This document shows positions 1 through 5,990 of a DNA stretch of 8,614 bases, one piece after another (the stretch's first letter is position 1; each line of letters opens with the position of its first letter). Source of the DNA: JBEKYD01 sp049509915 (GTDB lineage Bacteria > Acidobacteriota > Terriglobia > Bryobacterales > Bryobacteraceae); contig JBEKZL010000297.1 in the NCBI GenBank assembly GCA_049509915.1, forward strand, positions 1 through 8,614, in the 5' to 3' direction. Made by a program: the position numbers and the translations under genes. The notes under the pieces are model-generated. The model was given only the letters and a program-made list of their open reading frames with translations, made no database searches and had not been told where the DNA came from.

Positions 1-791
1 AGAAAGCGCACCAGGTGTCCGATACGGCTGCGAAAGACGGCTTGGCGGACGGCGGAGTTTTGGGCAATGGTATCGCCGATCAGGATCAGGTGCAGGTCGC
101 GAAACTCGGGACGGAAGGTGAGTTCTTCGCGCAACACGGCGAAGGCTTCCACCAGGCGCGGGATGTTCTTGTGGGCCCGGATATTTCCGGCGTAGAGCAG
201 GTATGGATAGGCGATCTGGTAACGCTCCAGGATGCGCTTGTTTTGTTCCGGATTCGCCGCCGCGGCGCTGGCGGCAAACTCCGAATCGGGGGCATTGTAG
301 ATGCGGCGGATCCGTCCGGGCGGCAGGTTCACGGCATTCTCCACGTCGCGCTTGGTGGCGTCGGAAACCGCGATCAGGAAACTGGCGCGCCTCAAGCCGC
401 GTCGAAAGCGCCAGCGGCGCAGGCTCAGCCGCACCCGCGAATGCTGGGCATCGAACAGCAGGTTGGCCATATCGTGAATCGTCACCACGTACGGCAGCGG
501 CATCCACAGCGGCACGCGGTTCAGGGGAATATGCACCAGGTCCGGCTTGAGGCGGCGGACGAACATGGGAAAGAGCACGTTGTCCCAGTGCGAATCGTCG
601 GGCCGGGTGTAAACGGCCACCTGAAAATTCCCGGGCAGGCCGGCCAGAGCGCGGGCGTCCTCCACGCCGGCCAGCAGGGTATAACGGTTGGTGGGATCGA
701 TGAGGCCCAGCCCGTGCACCAGTCCGCGTATGTACGTGCCGATGCCGAAGTCGGTCACCCTTCGAGCGTCGATGACGATTTTGAGGGGCAT
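1..791 (-). CDS. Glycosyltransferase family 4 (GT-B), 3' end cut by window edge
   Basis: The reverse strand is open from an ATG at 789-791 to the window edge (263 complete codons, no stop), giving the N-terminal two thirds of a GT-B glycosyltransferase of the GT4/group 1 type. These enzymes transfer a sugar from a nucleotide-sugar donor, usually to lipid-linked or polysaccharide acceptors at the inner face of the membrane. Visible: an N-terminal beta strand then the glycine loop FGIGTYIRGL (residues 15-24), VVTIHDMANLLF (102-113), LIAVSDATKRDV (139-150), and the start of the donor domain LLYAGNIRAHKNIPRLVEAF (198-217), where R205 and K208 match the phosphate-contacting basic pair. The C-terminal E-x7-E motif would lie outside the window. 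It starts 40 bp after the glyA stop on the same strand, so it is probably the third gene of an rpiB-glyA-GT run. No clear Shine-Dalgarno is seen. Donor and acceptor cannot be named; mannosyltransferase is a common annotation for such sequences. Confidence 0.9.
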   Translation of the reverse strand, partial: MPLKIVIDARRVTDFGIGTYIRGLVHGLGLIDPTNRYTLLAGVEDARALAGLPGNFQVAVYTRPDDSHWDNVLFPMFVRRLKPDLVHIPLNRVPLWMPLPYVVTIHDMANLLFDAQHSRVRLSLRRWRFRRGLRRASFLIAVSDATKRDVENAVNLPPGRIRRIYNAPDSEFAASAAAANPEQNKRILERYQIAYPYLLYAGNIRAHKNIPRLVEAFAVLREELTFRPEFRDLHLILIGDTIAQNSAVRQAVFRSRIGHLVRF

Positions 792-831
792 GGGTTGGGT
801 TGCGCCACTGCGGGCGGCGCCGGCTGGAATA

Positions 832-2112
832 TCAGGCCTTACCGTAGCCGCGTCTCCAGGCGTACAGTGGAAAGCCTTCGGTGAGGGCTTCCACTTTGCC
901 GGCCACCGAGGCCACTACGGCTTCGTCCTCGATGTGCTGCAGCACCTCGGCAATCAGCCCGCCCACTTGCCGCATTTCGGCTTCGCCGAAGCCGCGGGTA
1001 GTCACGGCTGGCGATCCCAGCCGGATGCCGCTGGGGTTAAACGGGGGATTGGTATCGAAGGGGATGGCGTTCTTGTTGACAGTGATGCGCGCGCGGTCCA
1101 GGGCTTTCTCGGCTTCCTTGCCGCGCACTCCTTTGGAGAACACGTCCACCAGCATCAGGTGAGTATCGGTGCCGCCGGCGACGAGGCGAAAGCCGTGGCC
1201 GACGAGGCTTTCGGCCAGCGCGCGCGCATTGGCCACCACCTGCTTCTGGTAGACCGCGAATTCCGGCTGCTGAGCTTCCAGGAAACAGACTGCCTTGGCC
1301 GCTACCACGTGCACCAGCGGGCCGCCCTGCATACCGGGGAATACTACCTTATCGATTGCCGCGCCGTATTTTGCCTTGGCCAGAATCAAACCGGCGCGCG
1401 GGCCACGCAGGGTTTTGTGGGTGGTGCTGGTGACGATATCCGCCCACTGGCACGGGTTGGGATGCAGGCCCGCCGCCACCAGGCCGGAGATATGGGCCAT
1501 ATCCACCAGCAGCACCGCGCCCACTTCGTCGGCGATCTCGCGGAAACGGGCGAAATCGAGAATGCGAGGGTAAGCACTGGCGCCGGCAATGATCATGCGC
1601 GGCTTGTGTTCGCGGGCCAGCCGGGCCAGTTCATCGAAGTCGATAAGCTCGTCTTCGCGGCGCACGTTATACGGCACCACGTGGTAAGTTTTGCCCGAAA
1701 AGTTGAGCTGGTGCCCGTGGGTGAGGTGCCCGCCATGGGCCAGGTTCAGGCCCATCACGGTGTCGCCCGGCGAGAGCACGGCGGCGTAGGCGGCCTGGTT
1801 GGCCTGTGAGCCGGAGTGCGGCTGCACGTTGGCATATTCTGCCCCGAAGAGGTGTTTGGCGCGCTCGATAGCCAGGTTCTCCACCACGTCGGTAAACTCG
1901 CAGCCTCCGTAATAGCGCTTGCCCGGGTAGCCCTCGGCGTATTTGTTGGTGAAGACGCTGCCGGTGGCTTCGAGCACGGCTTCGGAGGTGAAATTTTCGC
2001 TGGCGATGAGCTCGAGCTGGCCATTCTGCCGCTCGGCTTCCCGCCGGATCGCCCGGTAGATGTCAGGATCGACTTCGGCCAAGGCCCGCTGTAAACGTTC
2101 TGCAGGTGTCAT
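832..2112 (-). CDS. glyA: Serine hydroxymethyltransferase (GlyA)
   Basis: A complete 426-residue PLP enzyme that interconverts serine plus tetrahydrofolate with glycine plus 5,10-methylene-tetrahydrofolate, the main source of one-carbon units, in the cytoplasm. Family motifs are present in order: LIASEN (35-40), YAEGYPGKRYYGG (58-70), HSGSQAN (99-105), LNLAHGGHLTHG (122-133), VDMAHISG (203-210), and the PLP-binding STTHKTLRGPR with the Schiff-base lysine at K233. The C-terminal half has NKNAIPFD and SGIRLGSPA. Length is normal for bacterial GlyA (about 415-430). The ATG at 2110-2112 is supported by a GGAGGGAG ribosome site at 2123-2130, 10 nt upstream. It lies 48 bp after rpiB and 40 bp before the glycosyltransferase on the same strand. 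rpiB next to glyA is a familiar neighbour pair in several bacterial phyla. No catalytic residue is missing. Confidence 0.98.
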   Translation of the reverse strand: MTPAERLQRALAEVDPDIYRAIRREAERQNGQLELIASENFTSEAVLEATGSVFTNKYAEGYPGKRYYGGCEFTDVVENLAIERAKHLFGAEYANVQPHSGSQANQAAYAAVLSPGDTVMGLNLAHGGHLTHGHQLNFSGKTYHVVPYNVRREDELIDFDELARLAREHKPRMIIAGASAYPRILDFARFREIADEVGAVLLVDMAHISGLVAAGLHPNPCQWADIVTSTTHKTLRGPRAGLILAKAKYGAAIDKVVFPGMQGGPLVHVVAAKAVCFLEAQQPEFAVYQKQVVANARALAESLVGHGFRLVAGGTDTHLMLVDVFSKGVRGKEAEKALDRARITVNKNAIPFDTNPPFNPSGIRLGSPAVTTRGFGEAEMRQVGGLIAEVLQHIEDEAVVASVAGKVEALTEGFPLYAWRRGYGKA

Positions 2113-2122
2113 ATGAGTTTGG

Positions 2123-2130
2123 CTCCCTCC
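2123..2130 (-). promoter_or_regulatory. Ribosome binding site of glyA
   Basis: GGAGGGAG on the minus strand, 10 nt before the glyA ATG, inside the 48 bp rpiB-glyA gap. It supports the chosen start and independent translation of glyA within a shared transcript. Confidence 0.65.
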
Positions 2131-2160
2131 GGGCCGGCCGCCGGACTCTCGGTGAGGCGG

Positions 2161-2604
2161 TTAACGGTCTTGCTCCAGACGGGCGATCTTGGCCACGCGG
2201 CGGGCGTGCCGGCCGCCGGCGAATTCGGTCTGGAAGAACAGGTGGACCATGGCCAGCGCGCGACCTTCGTCCAAGTACCGCGCCCCCAGGGTGAGCACGT
2301 TGGCGTCGTTGTGCTCGCGCGTGAGCCGCACCTCGTTCTCGCTCGATGCCGGAGCGGCCCGCACTCCGGCGATTTTGTTGGCGGCCATGGCCATTCCGAT
2401 CCCGGTCGAGCACACCAGAATGCCGCGATCCGAGCGCCCCTCGGATACCTGGCGCGCTACCGGCTGGGCGAAATCGGGGTAATCGCAGGATTCGTCCGAC
2501 CCGGGTCCGAAGTCCAGCACGTCGTGGCCCTCCGCGGCAAGGCGTGCGCGAAGTTTCTCTTTGAGCGCAAACCCGGCGTGGTCGGCTGCGATGGCTACTT
2601 TCAT
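2161..2604 (-). CDS. rpiB: Ribose-5-phosphate isomerase B (RpiB)
   Basis: A complete 147-residue RpiB/LacAB-type sugar-phosphate isomerase, converting ribulose 5-phosphate and ribose 5-phosphate in the non-oxidative pentose phosphate pathway. Visible: the N-terminal strand and AADHAGFALKEKL (6-18, D8 and H9 in the substrate pocket), CDYPDFA (40-46), the catalytic loop GILVCSTGIGMAMAANKIAG (61-80) with C65 as the expected base, REHNDANVLTLGAR (96-109) with H98 as the expected ring-opening residue, and the tail FAGGRHARRVAKI (128-140). The family is usually 140-155 residues, so this looks intact. The loop reads C-S-T-G where E. coli has C-G-T-G, a variation common in the family. The ATG at 2602-2604 is the only reasonable start, though its ribosome site is weak (GGGGG, 9 nt upstream). 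It is first in the minus-strand rpiB-glyA-glycosyltransferase run. Confidence 0.97.
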   Translation of the reverse strand: MKVAIAADHAGFALKEKLRARLAAEGHDVLDFGPGSDESCDYPDFAQPVARQVSEGRSDRGILVCSTGIGMAMAANKIAGVRAAPASSENEVRLTREHNDANVLTLGARYLDEGRALAMVHLFFQTEFAGGRHARRVAKIARLEQDR

Positions 2605-2619
2605 ATTCGGGAACCCCCA

Positions 2620-2628
2620 ATTTTAGCA
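2620..2628 (-). promoter_or_regulatory. Possible extended -10 element upstream of rpiB
   Basis: The minus strand reads TGCTAAAAT, which fits the extended -10 pattern TG-n-TAnnnT. It is the only AT-rich patch in an otherwise very GC-rich rpiB upstream region. No -35 hexamer is visible 17 bp further upstream, and initiation about 7 bp downstream would leave a leader of only about 10 nt. It would drive the rpiB-glyA-glycosyltransferase run. Weak, pattern-based call. Confidence 0.25.
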
Positions 2629-2757
2629 TGGGCGGGGGCGCCGGGGGCCGGTTACTCGCAGCGAATCCGGGGAAGGATCGGCTGCGGCGGATAGCGCGAA
2701 AACGCGGGCACTGAGTGCGGCGCCGTACACTAGCACGCCAATTGCTTTCACCATTGC

Positions 2758-2763
2758 GAGGTG
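2758..2763 (+). promoter_or_regulatory. Ribosome binding site deciding the start at 2770
   Basis: GAGGTG lies 6 nt before the ATG at 2770. An in-frame GTG at 2761-2763 is part of this site and would therefore have no ribosome site of its own, so 2770 is the better start. Confidence 0.65.
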
Positions 2764-2769
2764 AACACA

Positions 2770-3168
2770 ATGCGCAAATTTACGTTGGTCCTGATAGCCG
2801 CCGCCGCGGGGATCTGCCTGACGGCTGCTGCCCCCAGAGCGGAGGCTCAGGTCGCCGTCAATATCGGAGTAGCTCCGGATTGCCCCTACGGTTACTACGA
2901 CGTAGCCCCTTATGCCTGCGCTCCCGCCGGCTACTATGGCCCCGAATGGTTCAACGATGGAGTCTTCATTGGCGTTGGGCCGTGGTTTCACGGTCCGGCG
3001 GATTTCCACGGCCATGTGAATAACCATTTTCATCCGGACCATGGCTACAAAGGCCCGGTGCCACGAGTCGGCGAGAAACCCGATCCGGCACGGCGTGTTG
3101 ATGCCGCGCACTTCAAGGGAAACGAAATGCGGGATGGACGCGGCCATGTAGTCAAGGGCAAACGCTAG
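2770..3168 (+). CDS. Small secreted His/Gly/aromatic-rich protein of unknown function
   Basis: A 132-residue protein with a clear Sec signal peptide: basic MRK, a hydrophobic stretch (residues 4-21) and an A-E-A cleavage motif, giving a mature protein from about Q27. The mature part has a Tyr/Pro-rich segment with two cysteines (C38, C50), for example CPYGYYDVAPYACAPAGYYG (38-57), then aromatic PEWFNDGVFIGVGPWFHG (58-75), then a histidine cluster (H74, H80, H82, H86, H88, H91), and a basic tail ending KGKR. Similar small exported proteins with this Tyr/Gly/His pattern are common as hypotheticals in Acidobacteria and Proteobacteria; I cannot name a family. The cysteine pair could form a disulfide and the histidines could bind metal, but both are inference. 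GC-rich third positions and a good ribosome site support a real gene. It diverges from rpiB and stands alone on the plus strand. Confidence 0.85.
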   Translation: MRKFTLVLIAAAAGICLTAAAPRAEAQVAVNIGVAPDCPYGYYDVAPYACAPAGYYGPEWFNDGVFIGVGPWFHGPADFHGHVNNHFHPDHGYKGPVPRVGEKPDPARRVDAAHFKGNEMRDGRGHVVKGKR

Positions 3169-3777
3169 GCTCAAGCCCCGGAGTTCCTGCCCGCGGCCGC
3201 TCAACTCTTGATGGCCCGGCTCACGATCTCCGCCACGCGGAAAATGCGGGAAGCGGCCCGGACGGTGGCGGCACTGAAAGCCGTTCGGACCCGTGAATTC
3301 GTAGATCCAACCCTGGCGAACGGTTGGCGAGAGATCGTCGACTGACCCAGCCAGATAGCTTCCAGTGCTGCGCCGCCGACGCCATCGCCACCTGACGGAC
3401 CTGGTGTTGCTGTAGGGGAAACTGTAGCGCTGCTGCAGCGTGCAGATGACTCCCCTCTCGGGCGCCGGTTCCGAAATGTGCGGCACTCAATATCCGCGGC
3501 CGTTCCGGCCGGCGTCCGCAATTCGTCGGCCGTGGTGGCCACCACCACGATCAACACTTCTTGTGGACCTCCCGGCGCCATTTTCATCACCCTTGGTGGC
3601 CCATAGGGCCATGGAGCACTCGGGCCCAACGAATGCTCGGTCGGGGTGCCTCGGGTCCTGCTCCAAGCTGGCCTACCATTTCCGAAGACGATCCGCCCCG
3701 CAGAACTCGCAACGCAGAACTGAGTGAAGCAGAAAGCCCTCATCCTCAATTACACTTATAGGATAGGAGCCGATCGA
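3169..3777 (+). other. Gene-poor stretch with no convincing gene
   Basis: About 600 bp between the small secreted protein and the GH127 gene. Long frames stay open on both strands, as expected by chance at this GC content: a minus-strand frame at 3201-3749 (182 codons) and a plus frame from 3211 broken only by TGA at 3343-3345. None has a ribosome site, a recognisable domain, or the composition of the neighbouring genes; the minus-strand frame is rich in Arg, Ser, Thr and Pro. One minus-strand frame near 3590-3720 contains CEFCG, an in-frame TAG at 3673-3675, then EQDPRHPDRAFVGPEC, which could be a decayed zinc-binding protein. The last 60 bp carry the GH127 ribosome site and probably its promoter. 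It could be a decayed gene region or plain intergenic DNA. Confidence 0.5.
3765..3769 (+). promoter_or_regulatory. Ribosome binding site deciding the start at 3778
   Basis: AGGAG lies 8 nt before the ATG at 3778, which begins a signal peptide. The longer in-frame option from GTG at 3724 would add 18 residues ahead of the signal peptide and has no ribosome site. Confidence 0.75.
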
Positions 3778-5796
3778 ATGAGGCTTTCTTGCATAGCCGC
3801 GCTCGCGTGCTGCGCGCCGCTTGCCGCGCAGTCTCCCGCGGATCGCATCCTCGCGGTGCACGCCAAACGGATGGAAATCCTGCGGAGCGAGGCGATTCGG
3901 GGGAAGTCCGGATTTCTGCCGCTGCCCGTGGGCGCTGTCGTGCCCGAGGGTTGGTTGCGCGATTGGGCATTGACCGCCGCCAGCGGAATCACCGGTCACC
4001 TCGATGAGTACGCCGCAACGTTCCGCGAGGCCTGGGAGGGTTTTGGCTTCGATGCGCGAGGAGCCAATCCCGATGGCACCGGCTGGCCGCTGGAGCAATC
4101 GAGTTATTGGCTGGATGGCGCGGTCAGGCTGGCCTACATCCTCGACGACCAGGCATTGATCGCGAAGGTGAAAGCGCGGCTGGATGCGGTCGTCGCGGGA
4201 GTCCTGAGCGGCGGTGAGTCGTTTATCTACTGGCGTCCTCGATCCGTGTTATCGGATAGCTTCAATAGCTGGGCGCACTCACACATGGGCCGCGCGCTGG
4301 TCGCCTACTATCAGGCGACCGGTGATGAACGCGTTCTGAAGGCCTTGATTCGCGTCTATACCCACTTCCCCGTGCCGGCGTTGCGGAGCGACTTCCAGGA
4401 AGTTTGCGGAGCAGTGAATGTGGACGCGATGCTCGAAACCTACCTCATGAGCGGCAATGCCGACGTTCTCCGGAACCTGGCCGCCTTCAGCGCCGCGCCA
4501 TCCTTTGCGGCTACCGCCGATCGCTGGCTCGCCGGCAACATTCAGCCCGGGCACAACGTGATCTTCTACGAGGACATTCGGGTTCCGGCGATCGTCTACG
4601 CGGTAACCGGGAATCCGCGCGACCTCGAAACCACGGCGAGGGCCCTGGCATGGCACGACCGCAACCACCTGCTGCCGTATGGCATGAGTTCCGGGGAGGA
4701 ATACCATGCGGGGATCGGCGCAACGCGCAACACTGAGACGTGTAACCTGGCCGCGTCGATGTGGACCTACTTATGGATGCTGCGGGCCACCGGAAACGGA
4801 GAATACTCGGATCGCATCGAGCGTGTTTTCCTCAACGCGGCCGCCGCGCCGGTGAGCCGCGACTTCCGGACAATGTGTTACTACCAGAGTCCCAACCGTT
4901 ACAGCGCGTCGCTGCCGGCCGAGGAACCCCATAATCCAGGCCCCGGCTCCTACCAGTTCACTCCCCTTGGTCATTCGGTGCTGTGCTGTGTCGGCAACCT
5001 CAACCGTGTGATTCCCAACTACATCGAGCACATGTGGATGGCAACCGCGGATGACGGGATCGCGGCTACCCTGTACGGCCCCTCGCGTGTGCGGGCTGTT
5101 GTCGGTGACGGCGTGAAGGTCGAGATCTCAGCGGTCACGAATTATCCTTTCGAGGAGACCATACGGCTGAACATCCGCCTGGAGAAGCCGGCCGCCTTCC
5201 CACTCTATCTGCGCATTCCATCGTGGTGTGCTGCGCCGCGGATCCGCATCAACGGGAGACTGGAGCACGGCGACACTCCGACGAAAGGTTTTCTGCGGGT
5301 GCTCAGGACGTGGAGCCCGGACGACCGGGTTGAACTGCGCCTGCCCATGAGTGTCAAGGTCGTGCGCGGCCGCGAGACGCCATATCCTGAAATCACCTAT
5401 TTCGCCAGCAGCCGCCAACTCGCAAGGGATCGATCCATCGACAATCCGTTCGCTTCGGTCTATTATGGGCCGTTGCTGTTTGCGCTTCCCATTGTTGATG
5501 AAACTCCCAACCGGGACGCCGCGGGAAGCCGTTTCAACTACGCCCTAAGAGTGAAGGGCCCTGCCACGGAAGCACAAATCGCCGTATTGCGCCATCCAAT
5601 GCCGGCGAGGTGGGACTGGCCTCTGGCGGCGCCGCTGGAACTCAGTCTCAAGGCCGTGGAGTTTGACTGGAAGCCCACCGAATTGCAGCCACTTCCGAAG
5701 CAGCCGATTACGGACGGCCGCCCAACCGATGTCAAGCTGGTGCCATACGGCTGCACGAAGTTCCGGGTCAGCATGTTTCCGGTGAGCGCGCAGTGA
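3778..5796 (+). CDS. Exported GH127 family (DUF1680) glycoside hydrolase, beta-L-arabinofuranosidase-like
   Basis: A complete 672-residue protein of the DUF1680/GH127-type fold: (alpha/alpha)6 barrel followed by beta-sandwich domains. Characterised relatives such as Bifidobacterium HypBA1 release beta-L-arabinofuranose using a zinc-bound cysteine nucleophile. Residues 1-17 look like a Sec signal peptide with a cut near LAA-QSP, so it probably acts in the periplasm or outside. Family landmarks: LPVGAVVPEGWLRDW near 49-63, the zinc motif TETC (E320, C322) and the second pair LCCVGN (C403, C404). These correspond to HypBA1 E338, C340, C417 and C418, and C403 would be the nucleophile. The C-terminal part has LYLRIPSWC (residues 476-484), typical of the family's beta-sandwich. 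The expected acid/base glutamate is probably E307 or E308 in SSGEEYHAG, but the loop to E320 is 12-13 residues instead of 16. The substrate is not certain; the family includes other specificities. No co-transcribed sugar transporter or other hydrolase is visible in the window. Confidence 0.9.
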   Translation: MRLSCIAALACCAPLAAQSPADRILAVHAKRMEILRSEAIRGKSGFLPLPVGAVVPEGWLRDWALTAASGITGHLDEYAATFREAWEGFGFDARGANPDGTGWPLEQSSYWLDGAVRLAYILDDQALIAKVKARLDAVVAGVLSGGESFIYWRPRSVLSDSFNSWAHSHMGRALVAYYQATGDERVLKALIRVYTHFPVPALRSDFQEVCGAVNVDAMLETYLMSGNADVLRNLAAFSAAPSFAATADRWLAGNIQPGHNVIFYEDIRVPAIVYAVTGNPRDLETTARALAWHDRNHLLPYGMSSGEEYHAGIGATRNTETCNLAASMWTYLWMLRATGNGEYSDRIERVFLNAAAAPVSRDFRTMCYYQSPNRYSASLPAEEPHNPGPGSYQFTPLGHSVLCCVGNLNRVIPNYIEHMWMATADDGIAATLYGPSRVRAVVGDGVKVEISAVTNYPFEETIRLNIRLEKPAAFPLYLRIPSWCAAPRIRINGRLEHGDTPTKGFLRVLRTWSPDDRVELRLPMSVKVVRGRETPYPEITYFASSRQLARDRSIDNPFASVYYGPLLFALPIVDETPNRDAAGSRFNYALRVKGPATEAQIAVLRHPMPARWDWPLAAPLELSLKAVEFDWKPTELQPLPKQPITDGRPTDVKLVPYGCTKFRVSMFPVSAQ

Positions 5797-5830
5797 ACGG
5801 CGGGCTGTGAGCCGCTCACCGCAGCCCCAG

Positions 5831-5965
5831 CCGGGACCGGAAGCCCAAAGACAGGCTTACGGAGTCCTTTACGGAATCCTGCTGCAGCAGGCGAACGCCA
5901 AGGCTTACATCGACATGTTCTGCTGGACAGCGCTCATCATTGCTCTGTGCCTGCCGGCAGTGTCT
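5831..5965 (+). pseudogene. Relic of the C-terminus of a DHA2-type MFS multidrug exporter
   Basis: The plus frame reads QRQAYGVLYGILLQQANA followed by KAYIDMFCWTALIIALCLPA. This matches the usual end of 14-helix DHA2/EmrB-type proton-driven exporters: a helix ending in a QQA-x(3)-AYxDxF pattern, then the last transmembrane helix ending in LP. Only about 45 residues remain; nothing upstream resembles the other helices, because the GH127 gene ends at 5796. The frame stays open to a stop at 6037 but by then runs antisense into the TIGR03437 gene. A GTG at 5807 could start a 76-codon frame, but there is no good ribosome site. I read it as the leftover 3' end of a deleted transporter gene. The identity comes from motif memory, not a search. 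Confidence 0.5.
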
Positions 5966-5990
5966 ATTCGAACACTAAGCCCGTTTTTGT

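Noticed and set aside
15..884. Long plus-strand frame (289 codons)
   Set aside because: It is antisense to the glycosyltransferase, whose minus-strand frame carries clear GT-B motifs.
688..1809. Long plus-strand frame (373 codons)
   Set aside because: It is antisense to glyA, which is unambiguous; the frame has no domain and mirrors glyA's codon bias.
3211..3345. 44-residue plus-strand frame beginning MARLTISATRK
   Set aside because: Its composition is plausible, but there is no ribosome site, no family I recognise, and an equally open frame on the other strand.
2063..3486. Two long minus-strand frames (2063-2770 and 2623-3486)
   Set aside because: They overlap rpiB and the glyA start, or run antisense to the secreted protein at 2770, are Arg/Pro/Ser-rich, and have no recognisable domain.
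3724..3777. Upstream GTG start for the GH127 gene
   Set aside because: It would place 18 polar residues ahead of a signal peptide and lacks a ribosome site; the ATG at 3778 has AGGAG 8 nt upstream.
5951..5960. 10-bp perfect palindrome CTGCCGGCAG
   Set aside because: It falls in the transporter relic, in a Leu-Pro-Ala coding context, with no T-run on either strand; likely chance at this GC content.
5959..5988. Hairpin AGTGT/ACACT followed by TTTTT as a terminator after the GH127 gene
   Set aside because: The stem is only 5 bp with an 8-nt loop, and the T-run starts 7 nt after it; too weak to call.
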